Assembly (NCBI GenBank): GCA_022566435.1
Contig: JADFIX010000314.1
Coordinates: forward strand, 1-5,763
DNA from: Planctomycetota bacterium
Lineage (GTDB): Bacteria > Planctomycetota > Phycisphaerae > UBA1845
Direction: 5' to 3'
Length of the DNA: 5,763 nucleotides
Shown here: positions 1 to 5,187 of the stretch, piece after piece
Position numbering within the stretch: position 1 is the first letter of the stretch
Layout: each line of letters starts with the position of its first letter
Notes under the pieces: model-generated
Database searches by the model: none
Told to the model about the DNA's origin: nothing
The model's input: only the letters and a program-made list of their open reading frames with translations
Made by a program: the position numbers and the translations under genes

Positions 1-1440
1 GTGCACGCCGAGGGCATCGACAATCTGCTTGACAAGAGCGAGGCCCAGTCCGGTCCCGCTTTTTTCGCGTACTCGTCGGTCCCGCGCGCGATAAAAGCCT
101 TCAAAAAGGTGCTCTCGTTCCGCCGGATCGATGCCGATTCCGCGGTCGTGTACGGAAATCAGCACCCCCCTCGTTCCGCGCCGTGTGTCGCTGGTGACCT
201 CGACACGGAGATATCGATCGTCTCCGGCGTACTTTACGGCATTGCTCATCAGGTTGAGCAAGACCTGGGCAATCGCGTCGGAATCGGCGTTGACCGGCGG
301 TAGCAGGTCATCCATGGCAAGATGGTGGTCGAATCCATAATGGTCCATTTGCGGGCGATAGGAGTCGTATGTTTCGTGTACGATCTTGCGAATGTCGCTC
401 GGTTCAAGCGTATATTCCTTCCTACCCGCGTCAATTCTGGCAAAGTCGAGGATATTGTTGATGAGATTCGTCAACCGAGTCGTCTCGCGCGTGATAATCA
501 CATAGTACTCCTGCCGTTTCTCTTCCGAAATCACTCGCCCGGATTGTAGCGTCTCAGCGAAAAGCTGGATGGTGGCTAGGGGTGTCTTCAGTTCGTGGGA
601 AACGTCCGCCACAAAATTCGCTTTGACCTCCGCAAGGGCGACTTCCCGCCCGGCGAGTCTGACCAGATACCAGATCGCGGCGAGTAACACCGCCACGGCC
701 AACAGCGTCAAGCTCACTGAAATAAACGTCTGCCAGGTCAAAGAGCGTCGCTGTTCTCCTAGAAACGCCCGGGTAGGCTGAATCACCCAAGACCGGGCCG
801 GACCGAACATCCGCTGGAACCAAGGTCCGGTCTTGTCTGCGAAGCGCACGATTTCCAGCCCGTCGCCGGGTAGGATCAGTGGCTCGACAAGTTGCCCCCG
901 TAGCCTGTCCACATCAACGTTTATCGCCAGGATAAAGGGCCCGGTCGCCTTATTGTCGAAGCGTCTACAGGCCAGAACGACCGTCCGACGACCCACTTCG
1001 TCGTAAAGAAGCTCGATGACAGGCCATTGTCCCTCTGCGTCATGCACGGGGCTGTTCTTTAGGAGACCGGTGACGGCATCTTCAAGCCGCGGAAGATCCT
1101 CACTTGGCCGGACGAGGGTATTCAATTCTCGCCCGTTCCATCGGTAAAGCGCGTCGCCCCAAACCGGCCAATCGCCCGGTTTTTCCCAGAATTCCCCATT
1201 GCCCACATGACCGGCATTCGCTCCGGCCTGAAGTGCTTTCTCGACTTCTCGATGAAAGATGTTGCGTGTGTCATTCGCAATCTGAAGGGCTCGGTTTTGT
1301 GTTTGTCTCCGCAAGATGTGTTCCAACACCTGAATCTGCTGGAGGGCAAAGAGCATTCCGAGAAGTGCCAAGCCGACGGACAGTACGACCATCCATAGCC
1401 CCGCGCGGCGCCACCTAATAGATCGGCTTTTGTGCGACAT
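1..1440 (-). CDS. Membrane-bound sensor histidine kinase, C-terminus cut by window edge
   Basis: This is a two-component sensor kinase that should autophosphorylate on histidine and pass the phosphate to a response regulator not present in the window. My translation of the minus strand stays open for 480 codons to base 1. Order of parts: TM helix at about residues 14-34; an extracytoplasmic region of about 200 residues (35-235) of unrecognised fold; second TM at about 237-261; a short linker with no evident HAMP domain; HisKA H-box VSHELKTPL with H282; N-box LLNLMSNAVKYAG with N400; G1 box DRGIGID from D432; F-box LFEGFY; G2 box GTGLGLAL from G462. The missing end is probably only a few dozen residues. 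ATG 1440 has a weak GGA about 5 nt upstream. An in-frame ATG at 1455 would add five residues, but its AAGAG is about 12 nt away. The family assignment is secure; the sensed signal is unknown. Confidence 0.93.
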   Translation of the reverse strand, partial: MSHKSRSIRWRRAGLWMVVLSVGLALLGMLFALQQIQVLEHILRRQTQNRALQIANDTRNIFHREVEKALQAGANAGHVGNGEFWEKPGDWPVWGDALYRWNGRELNTLVRPSEDLPRLEDAVTGLLKNSPVHDAEGQWPVIELLYDEVGRRTVVLACRRFDNKATGPFILAINVDVDRLRGQLVEPLILPGDGLEIVRFADKTGPWFQRMFGPARSWVIQPTRAFLGEQRRSLTWQTFISVSLTLLAVAVLLAAIWYLVRLAGREVALAEVKANFVADVSHELKTPLATIQLFAETLQSGRVISEEKRQEYYVIITRETTRLTNLINNILDFARIDAGRKEYTLEPSDIRKIVHETYDSYRPQMDHYGFDHHLAMDDLLPPVNADSDAIAQVLLNLMSNAVKYAGDDRYLRVEVTSDTRRGTRGVLISVHDRGIGIDPAEREHLFEGFYRARDRRVREKSGTGLGLALVKQIVDALGVH

Positions 1441-1455
1441 GTCCGTCCGATTCAT

Positions 1456-1647
1456 CGTAGACGGCGACTCTTACAAACTGCCGAAGTCAACTTGCGGACA
1501 GCACTCCGGCCGTTCACATCGCCGCCCCAGCCGTTGCGGGCAAGCACGCCGATCACTATTGCGCAAGTCGCCGGCAATCACGCGACGCTGCCGGTCAGGA
1601 TGAGAAAAGCCCAGTTCCTTTGGGCTCGCCTTCCGAATTTTGGCCAA
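1456..1647. other. Intergenic gap between LolA-like gene and kinase gene
   Basis: About 190 bp with no supported gene. It contains the probable terminator at 1604-1626 and must contain any promoter of the kinase gene. On the minus strand a TTGACT lies roughly 35 nt before the kinase start, but no matching -10 box follows at the usual spacing, so I do not call a promoter. An in-frame TAA at 1471-1473 limits how far upstream the kinase could start. Confidence 0.6.
1604..1626 (-). terminator. Probable intrinsic terminator of the LolA-like gene
   Basis: Read on the minus strand, AGCCCA, a 7-nt loop (AAGGAAC) and TGGGCT form a 6-bp stem, followed directly by TTTCTC. The stem starts about 22 nt after the TAG of the LolA-like gene (1648-1650), where a terminator is expected. 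The stem is short and the T-run is interrupted, so termination may be partial, leaving room for some read-through into the kinase gene. Confidence 0.55.
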
Positions 1648-2379
1648 CTACGGGCTGTTCCCAGTACCGGCGTTTCGACCGATGGTCGTCGTATCGATCA
1701 CCTGGGCGCCATCCGGCGCCGTGAAGACGAAGGTACTCTCGGGAATCTTGATGTCGACCTCGCAGACGGAGGTATCCATCTCGACGCTGCTACCGTCCGA
1801 ACTGGTCACGCGACTCTTGAGGATAATCCCGTTCTGTTCGGCGATCCAGTACGTGGCCTTGGAGGAAGCGCCCACGCCTCTGTTGACGACTTCGATCACC
1901 ACTGTCTTCATACCGAGCAGTTTCTCGCCGGGTCTGGTTCGTGCCTTTCCGCCGCGCATGGCATCATGTAAGCCTCCGAAATCATGACTCGCCGTCGCGA
2001 GGCTCTTGATGATCGTTTTCGTACCGGTGCCTGGCAGCTCGGACCACTGAAACTTACCGTCGCTGATGGAAACCGATTCAGCGATGCGGGGCTTGTCTTT
2101 CCCTTTTTCAAGGATTTCCGCACGTCCGACTCGCTTTGTTTTGCGGGTCTCGCCACTGGTCAATTCCCAGTACTCGAAACGATTTTTTCGCACCGCTTTC
2201 GGCTGACGAATCACCATTTCGGTCACTGCGTGAAGGGATTTGACTTTCCCCCGGCGCTCTTCGAGCGACTTCAGGAGTTTGTCGACATCGGTCGCCCGGG
2301 CTGCCAGCGGCCACACGCCGAGGACCAAGGCGATTGCAAATACCGCTTTCCGCAGCGTGACAGGTTGTGAGGTATTCAT
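1648..2379 (-). CDS. Exported LolA-like protein (outer-membrane lipoprotein carrier fold)
   Basis: The 243-residue product begins with a signal peptide: basic start, hydrophobic stretch at about 11-27, and a probable cleavage site after ARA near residue 29. It should therefore act outside the cytoplasmic membrane. The mature part has the layout of the LolA/RseB-like fold: an early helix (DVDKLLKSLEERRGKVKSL), strands around FEYWELTSGETRKTKRVGRA and SISDGKFQW, then YWIAEQNGIILKSRV, and a closing F.F.APDGAQVID motif typical of LolA-type proteins. LolA ferries lipoproteins between membranes. Here only membership of that superfamily is supported, not true LolA function: the protein is longer than classical LolA and no LolB or LolCDE gene is in view. 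One cysteine (C206) is present and there is no lipobox. The start is well fixed by GGAG 7 nt before ATG. A probable terminator follows the gene. Confidence 0.75.
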   Translation of the reverse strand: MNTSQPVTLRKAVFAIALVLGVWPLAARATDVDKLLKSLEERRGKVKSLHAVTEMVIRQPKAVRKNRFEYWELTSGETRKTKRVGRAEILEKGKDKPRIAESVSISDGKFQWSELPGTGTKTIIKSLATASHDFGGLHDAMRGGKARTRPGEKLLGMKTVVIEVVNRGVGASSKATYWIAEQNGIILKSRVTSSDGSSVEMDTSVCEVDIKIPESTFVFTAPDGAQVIDTTTIGRNAGTGNSP

Positions 2380-2386
2380 TCTTCGA

Positions 2387-2390
2387 CTCC
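2387..2390 (-). promoter_or_regulatory. Ribosome binding site of the LolA-like gene
   Basis: On the minus strand GGAG lies 7 nt before the ATG at 2379. This fixes the start and matches exactly the GGAG + 7 nt arrangement of the small exported protein gene at the right end. Confidence 0.75.
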
Positions 2391-2665
2391 AGTGCGATCC
2401 GGTTCGTTCGGTCTACGGTTCTAATGGCCTCGTCAGGCAGCGATGTTCGAGTTCGGTGCCGGAATTGGCCCGTACTTGTGCATCCTCCGCGTAAATCCTC
2501 TTTTGAAGCCTAACCGAAGCCCGGCTCGCTGACCAGTTGTCCGCCGTCACGAGAACCGTCGGCCCGCGCATTCCCTACGATTCATCGTTCCCCATTGAAC
2601 CGGCTGGAAAACCACGGTCGGCGCCGCTATATTCCCGTACGGCCTGCCGATCCGCTGAGACGGCA

Positions 2666-2693
2666 GCCAATCGGCACGATGGCGAAACGAACT
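2666..2693 (+). repeat. 28-nt imperfect direct repeat, copy 1
   Basis: GCCAA, six variable bases, then CGATGGCGAAACGAACT. It matches copy 2 at 2820-2847 in 25 of 28 positions, with the 17-bp right part identical. Copy starts are 154 bp apart. Both copies contain an ATG GCG AAA CGA ACT string, but neither opens a convincing gene. Confidence 0.8.
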
Positions 2694-2738
2694 CGTGCTG
2701 CGTCGTACGCGAATCAGTGGGTGGCGACAGCCGATAGC

Positions 2739-2772
2739 TTGCCCGTGCCGGCGATCGGATGAGCACGGGCAA
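2739..2772. repeat. Inverted repeat with 10-bp perfect arms upstream of mrp
   Basis: TTGCCCGTGC (2739-2748) and GCACGGGCAA (2763-2772) are exact reverse complements around a 14-nt loop. There is no run of T on the plus strand after it, and none clear on the minus strand, so it is not an obvious terminator. It sits about 100 bp before the mrp start and only one base from the next palindrome. It may be an RNA hairpin, an operator or part of a dispersed palindromic repeat. Confidence 0.75.
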
Positions 2773-2773
2773 A

Positions 2774-2791
2774 TCCCGATGTACATCGGGA
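2774..2791. repeat. 18-bp perfect palindrome upstream of mrp
   Basis: TCCCGATGTACATCGGGA is fully self-complementary with no loop. It lies one base right of the neighbouring inverted repeat and 78 bp upstream of the mrp ATG. The two-fold symmetry fits a site for a dimeric DNA-binding protein, but it could equally belong to a dispersed palindromic element. No regulator is encoded nearby to decide. Confidence 0.75.
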
Positions 2792-2819
2792 CCCATGCCA
2801 ACCGACCGCTGACGCATCG

Positions 2820-2847
2820 GCCAAGCGTCGCGATGGCGAAACGAACT
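2820..2847 (+). repeat. 28-nt imperfect direct repeat, copy 2, next to mrp
   Basis: Second copy of the unit at 2666-2693. It ends 9 bp before the mrp ribosome binding site, so it overlaps the expected 5' leader or core promoter of mrp. Its ATG opens an 18-codon frame that overlaps the mrp start out of frame; I see no ribosome binding site for it. Confidence 0.8.
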
Positions 2848-2856
2848 ATTCTACAC

Positions 2857-2860
2857 GGAG
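2857..2860 (+). promoter_or_regulatory. Ribosome binding site of mrp
   Basis: GGAG lies 9 nt before the ATG at 2870 and decides the start. That start places the MIP18 domain right at the N-terminus, as usual in the family. Confidence 0.7.
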
Positions 2861-2869
2861 CAAAAAACG

Positions 2870-3952
2870 ATGGCGGATGTCACACGTGAGCAAGTACTGG
2901 ACCGGCTTCGGACGGTGGAAGACCCGGAGCTTCACAAGGATCTCGTGACGCTCAACATGATCAAGGACATTGTTATCGACGGGTCGGCTGTCGATGTCCA
3001 TGTCGAGCTCACCACACCGGCGTGCCCGCTCAAAGACAAGATCCAAGGCGACGTGCAAAATGCGGTAAAAGCGGTACCCGGCGTTGAGACCGTTACGCTG
3101 ACCTGGAGCGCCCAGGTGCGGTCCAGTCGTCCACCGTCTACGCTTCTACCCGGCGTGAAGAACATCGTGGCGGTGGGTGCGGGAAAAGGCGGCGTTGGCA
3201 AGAGCACGGCCGCCGTCCTGCTGGCATTCGGGCTTCACCGATCCGGTGCGAAGGTCGGCCTTCTCGATGCGGATGTGTACGGACCGAGCATTCCGAAGAT
3301 GACCGGCCTGGAAGGCACGACGCCGCAGGTGGACGGAAAGATGATCATTCCGCCGTCGGCCGGTGGCGTCAAAGTCATCAGCATCGGTTTCATGATCGAA
3401 CCCGACAAAGCGATGATCTGGCGCGGCCCGATGGTCCACGGGGTGATCAAGCAATTCCTGGAACAAGTCGATTGGGGCGAGCTGGACTATCTGATCGTAG
3501 ATTTGCCACCCGGCACGGGCGATGTGCCGCTGACCCTCGCGCAGTCGATTCCCATGACCGGCTCGATCATCGTCTGCACCCCGCAGGACGTGGCACTGTC
3601 CGATGCGCGGCGGGCGATCAAAATGTACGAGCAACTCAACGTCGCATCGCTCGGCATTATCGAGAACATGAGCTACTATCTCTGCCCGCAGTGCGGGAAC
3701 CGCGACGAATTGTTCGATCATGGCGGTGCGCGCAAGACCGCGGAGGAGTTGGGCGTTCCCTTCCTTGGCGAGATTCCCCTGAACGCGGGGATTCGTATTT
3801 ACGGTGACGAGGGCCAGCCGGAAAATATCTTTACGAAGACGGACGATCACGTGCGCGAGGCGGTGCAGCGGGTCGTCGCCAATGCGGCGGGTCGGATCAG
3901 TATACAAAGCCAACTGCAAGTGGCGGCACCGACGCTGTCCGTCGAATCCTGA
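2870..3952 (+). CDS. mrp: Mrp/NBP35-type iron-sulfur cluster carrier ATPase (ApbC family)
   Basis: The 360-residue product is a cytoplasmic P-loop ATPase that, by family, holds a [4Fe-4S] cluster at a dimer interface and delivers it to target enzymes. Residues about 4-82 form a MIP18 (DUF59) domain with the typical TTPACPLKD segment and C52. The ATPase part follows: deviant Walker A GKGGVGKST with K106 and K111; Walker A' LLDADVYGPSIP with D133 and D135; IWRGPMV at about 183-189; Walker B/switch region YLIVDLPPGTGD ending at D218; and the cluster-binding CPQC pair C272 and C275. The length is normal and all key residues are present, so the gene looks intact. A tail of about 20 residues after 340 is poorly conserved. 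The DinB-like gene follows after 38 bp on the same strand. The upstream region is unusually rich in repeats and palindromes, which might be regulatory. Confidence 0.96.
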   Translation: MADVTREQVLDRLRTVEDPELHKDLVTLNMIKDIVIDGSAVDVHVELTTPACPLKDKIQGDVQNAVKAVPGVETVTLTWSAQVRSSRPPSTLLPGVKNIVAVGAGKGGVGKSTAAVLLAFGLHRSGAKVGLLDADVYGPSIPKMTGLEGTTPQVDGKMIIPPSAGGVKVISIGFMIEPDKAMIWRGPMVHGVIKQFLEQVDWGELDYLIVDLPPGTGDVPLTLAQSIPMTGSIIVCTPQDVALSDARRAIKMYEQLNVASLGIIENMSYYLCPQCGNRDELFDHGGARKTAEELGVPFLGEIPLNAGIRIYGDEGQPENIFTKTDDHVREAVQRVVANAAGRISIQSQLQVAAPTLSVES

Positions 3953-3973
3953 CCGATCGCACAGCGTACGTTT

Positions 3974-3978
3974 GGAGG
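3974..3978 (+). promoter_or_regulatory. Ribosome binding site of the DinB-like gene
   Basis: GGAGG lies 12 nt before ATG 3991 and only 3 nt before an in-frame TTG at 3982. Neither spacing is ideal. I prefer the ATG, since TTG is rare and 3 nt is too close; the TTG start would add only three residues. Confidence 0.6.
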
Positions 3979-3990
3979 TCATTGACCCAT

Positions 3991-4494
3991 ATGACGCAGG
4001 CGGAACTTCTTGCCGAACAGCTTGTGGATACGCGAGACTGGACTCTGAAGCTGATTGCCGACCTGAGCGGTGATGACTGGCACTTTCAGCCGGCGGCCGG
4101 CTTGGCGCATCCCCTGTGGCTGTGCGGTCATCTCGCCTCGGCGCAGGACTCGCTCATTCATACTCGATGCCTCGGCGGCGGGGTGCTTGCTAGTACGTTC
4201 AAGGGGCACTTCCCGCTCGGCGTTCCGGTGAAGTCGTGTCAGGAATACGATTATCCGCCGGTAAAGCAAGTGCTGGGGGTCATGGAAGATGTGCAGGCCA
4301 AGACAATAGCCGCCGTTCGCGGCATGGACGACGATTTTCTGGCCGAGCCGGCATTCGCCGCCGACGGCAAGACACGTCATCCGCATTACAAGGACAAGCG
4401 TGGCGCCGTGTCACACAGTGTGCGACACGAGGCCTTCCACGCCGGGCAACTCGCAACCGTGCGCCGCCTGCTCGGCAAACCTTTCCTGCGCTGA
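3991..4494 (+). CDS. DinB-like putative metal-binding protein
   Basis: The 167-residue product has the size and helical pattern of the DinB/YfiT-like superfamily: four-helix-bundle cytoplasmic proteins that bind a divalent metal through three histidines. The likely triad is visible: H47 in PLWLCGHLA, and H146 and H150 in RHEAFHAGQ, the HxxxHxGQ signature near the end. DinB-like proteins include thiol transferases using bacillithiol or mycothiol and many of unknown role; no substrate can be named here. Despite the name there is no reason to link it to DNA polymerase IV or the SOS response. It lies 38 bp downstream of mrp on the same strand and is probably co-transcribed. Because the family is loosely tied to thiol and metal chemistry, a link with Fe-S handling is conceivable but only inferred from position. 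Confidence 0.82.
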   Translation: MTQAELLAEQLVDTRDWTLKLIADLSGDDWHFQPAAGLAHPLWLCGHLASAQDSLIHTRCLGGGVLASTFKGHFPLGVPVKSCQEYDYPPVKQVLGVMEDVQAKTIAAVRGMDDDFLAEPAFAADGKTRHPHYKDKRGAVSHSVRHEAFHAGQLATVRRLLGKPFLR

Positions 4495-4540
4495 ACGCGC
4501 CGATTGCCGGTTAGTAAAGGCAGGTCATCGATGGGTGACA

Positions 4541-4556
4541 CACGTCTTCAGACGTG
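4541..4556 (+). repeat. Hairpin downstream of the DinB-like gene
   Basis: CACGTCTTCAGACGTG is a near-perfect palindrome that folds as a 6-bp stem with a TTCA tetraloop. It lies 46 bp after the DinB-like stop. No T-run follows (GAGGACACG instead), so it is not a normal intrinsic terminator, though it could protect the 3' end of the mrp operon transcript. Its last base overlaps the ribosome binding site of the mini-ORF at 4569. Confidence 0.65.
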
Positions 4557-4568
4557 GAGGACACGATT

Positions 4569-4628
4569 ATGGCACCCGAAAAACGAAGAATCGCGAACCC
4601 ACCTCGGAGGAACGAGGTGATTCTATGA
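4569..4628 (+). CDS. 19-codon mini-ORF, possible leader peptide
   Basis: ATG to TGA encoding MAPEKRRIANPPRRNEVIL. It has one of the best ribosome binding sites in the window, GGAGG at 4556-4560 with 8 nt spacing. Its TGA overlaps the ATG of the next frame in an ATGA arrangement (4625-4628), the classical layout of translational coupling. The product is basic, contains a PP pair and matches nothing I know. The reading frame crosses the hairpin at 4600-4619, so a ribosome translating it would open that stem. Such a short frame may be chance; the ribosome binding site and overlap are the only support. Confidence 0.3.
   Translation: MAPEKRRIANPPRRNEVIL
4600..4619 (+). promoter_or_regulatory. Hairpin that would mask a ribosome binding site
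   Basis: CACCTCG (4600-4606) pairs perfectly with CGAGGTG (4613-4619) around the loop GAGGAA. The 3' arm contains GAGG (4614-4617), placed 7 nt before ATG 4625, so the fold would hide that ribosome binding site. The 5' arm is an anti-Shine-Dalgarno-like CACCTC. It lies inside the mini-ORF, as in leader-peptide attenuators. The regulatory role is inferred from geometry only. Confidence 0.4.
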
Positions 4629-4864
4629 AAGAGCGTTCTCCTGCAGAATTCGTTGGACGGCGCGGGTGCCCCATCCTTCGCCACAAGCGAAGGGTGGGAG
4701 ACACGTCCGCACATGCACCCGGCTTCTTCTTCGTGCTTATTCGCACGCCCTACTCTGTTGCACGAATTCGGTCGCCCTCAGTCTCTCCGTGGCTTCGTCG
4801 CTTCTTCGCATCATTGTCCCCCACCCTGCGGGAGTACCCGCAGGATGGGGCACCCGCAGGCTAA
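4625..4864 (+). CDS. 79-codon ORF running into repeats, doubtful or remnant
   Basis: This frame starts at the ATG overlapping the mini-ORF stop and has GAGG 7 nt upstream. Only its first 12 or so codons (MKERSPAEFVGR) lie outside the inverted-repeat unit at 4662-4857; the rest is translated repeat sequence rich in Arg, Pro and Ser without any domain. I infer either a chance frame or the 5' end of a gene cut off by insertion of the repeat unit. No protein family is recognised. Confidence 0.2.
   Translation: MKERSPAEFVGRRGCPILRHKRRVGDTSAHAPGFFFVLIRTPYSVARIRSPSVSPWLRRFFASLSPTLREYPQDGAPAG
4662..4857. repeat. 196-bp unit bounded by 16-bp inverted repeats, each end a hairpin
   Basis: The outer ends are exact inverted repeats: GCGGGTGCCCCATCCT at 4662-4677 and its complement at 4842-4857. 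Each belongs to a hairpin. The left one has arms 4670-4681 and 4687-4698 (12 bp, one G-T pair, loop CACAA). The right one has arms 4819-4832 and 4837-4850 (14 positions, one mismatch, loop AGTA). The inner flanks also match as inverted copies (4691-4703 and 4815-4827, 12 of 13). The 111-bp middle shows no gene. No T-run flanks either hairpin. The layout resembles a MITE or a paired REP/BIME-like element; hairpins of this kind are, as I recall, frequent in some Acidobacteriota and related genomes. Confidence 0.7.
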
Positions 4865-4868
4865 TGGG

Positions 4869-4880
4869 TGACACCTTTTC
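4869..4880 (+). repeat. TGACACCTTTTC direct repeat, left copy
   Basis: This 12-bp string recurs exactly at 5160-5171 in the same orientation, 291 bp away. It is preceded by ATGGG, giving ATGGGTGACAC at 4864-4874, which also occurs at 4531-4541. Strings of the TGACACCTTTTC type are, from memory, often seen near REP-associated tyrosine transposase genes, but no such transposase is visible here. Confidence 0.65.
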
Positions 4881-5159
4881 CGACCTCGGGATTGAAGTAC
4901 GAGTTGCACATGGCTTCGTTTCTAGGAATATTTTTTTGGCGCGCGTCCACGCCCATGCCCTTTTCCCCGCGCAGGCGGTCCCGCAGGTCATAACGTTGCA
5001 GGTGATCGGTGGGGCGGGCTGCAATCGACGATCGCTACCCGCCGGCATCCCGCGCTACCGGAGTTACGATGGGTGAACGCACGTCGTGCACGGCTCGAAA
5101 ATGCTCTCGGTCCTGCCGTGTTCATCGCCTGTAGTGCCATGAATCTGGCATATTAATCC

Positions 5160-5171
5160 TGACACCTTTTC
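5160..5171 (+). repeat. TGACACCTTTTC direct repeat, right copy
   Basis: Exact second copy of the string at 4869-4880, lying 16 bp past the stop of the convergent gene at 5188. A small inverted repeat, TGCCA (5135-5139) and TGGCA (5146-5150), sits just to its left. Confidence 0.65.
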
Positions 5172-5187
5172 TTACCGTCCTTATTTT

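Larger units (their letters stand above)
2380..2869. other. 490-bp divergent intergenic region between LolA-like gene and mrp
   Basis: No gene is supported here. The open frames on either strand are short, lack good ribosome binding sites and have protein sequences without recognisable features. The region should hold the promoters of both divergent genes, but I found no pair of -35/-10 boxes good enough to name. The left half (2391-2660) shows nothing structured to me. The right half carries the 28-nt direct repeat, the inverted repeat and the palindrome listed separately. Confidence 0.6.
4495..5187. other. 693-bp repeat-rich region without a convincing gene
   Basis: From left to right it holds: a hairpin at 4541-4556; a 19-codon mini-ORF at 4569-4628; a hairpin at 4600-4619; a 79-codon ORF at 4625-4864; an inverted pair of hairpin elements at 4662-4857; and a TGACACCTTTTC direct repeat at 4869 and 5160. 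Longer open frames cross 4653-5076 in both directions, but they run through the repeats, lack good ribosome binding sites and show no protein-family features. The motif ATGGGTGA recurs at 4531, 4864 and 5069, the first two as ATGGGTGACAC. The whole looks like accumulated short mobile or palindromic repeats between convergent genes. Confidence 0.65.

Noticed and set aside
554..823. Minus-strand frame of 89 codons inside the kinase gene
   Set aside because: It is in another frame of the same strand as the kinase, whose H-box and second membrane helix are encoded here.
1432..1971. Plus-strand open frame of 179 codons
   Set aside because: It lies opposite the LolA-like gene and the intergenic gap, has no ribosome binding site or protein features, and the minus-strand gene has a signal peptide and family pattern.
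1984..2370. Plus-strand open frame of 128 codons
   Set aside because: It is entirely antisense to the LolA-like gene and has no supporting features.
2847..2852. TATTCT as the -10 box of mrp
   Set aside because: A start point downstream of it would fall in or next to the ribosome binding site, and no -35 box is at the right distance.
3146..3982. Long minus-strand open frame of 278 codons opposite mrp
   Set aside because: It is antisense to a clear, fully conserved mrp gene. Its translation is rich in His, Arg and Asp as typical of GC-rich shadow frames, and it has no domain.
4541..4556. Hairpin after the DinB-like gene as an intrinsic terminator
   Set aside because: No T-run follows the stem; the next bases are GAGGACACG.
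4662..4857. CRISPR array or attachment site
   Set aside because: There are only two copies, inverted rather than direct, with no regular spacers, and no cas or integrase gene.
4737..5048. Minus-strand frame of 103 codons across the repeat region
   Set aside because: It crosses the inverted repeat unit and the TGACACC repeat, has no recognisable domain and no good ribosome binding site.
4666..5076. Plus-strand frame of 136 codons across the repeat region
   Set aside because: It is composed largely of repeat sequence, has no ribosome binding site, and its middle contains translated hairpin arms.
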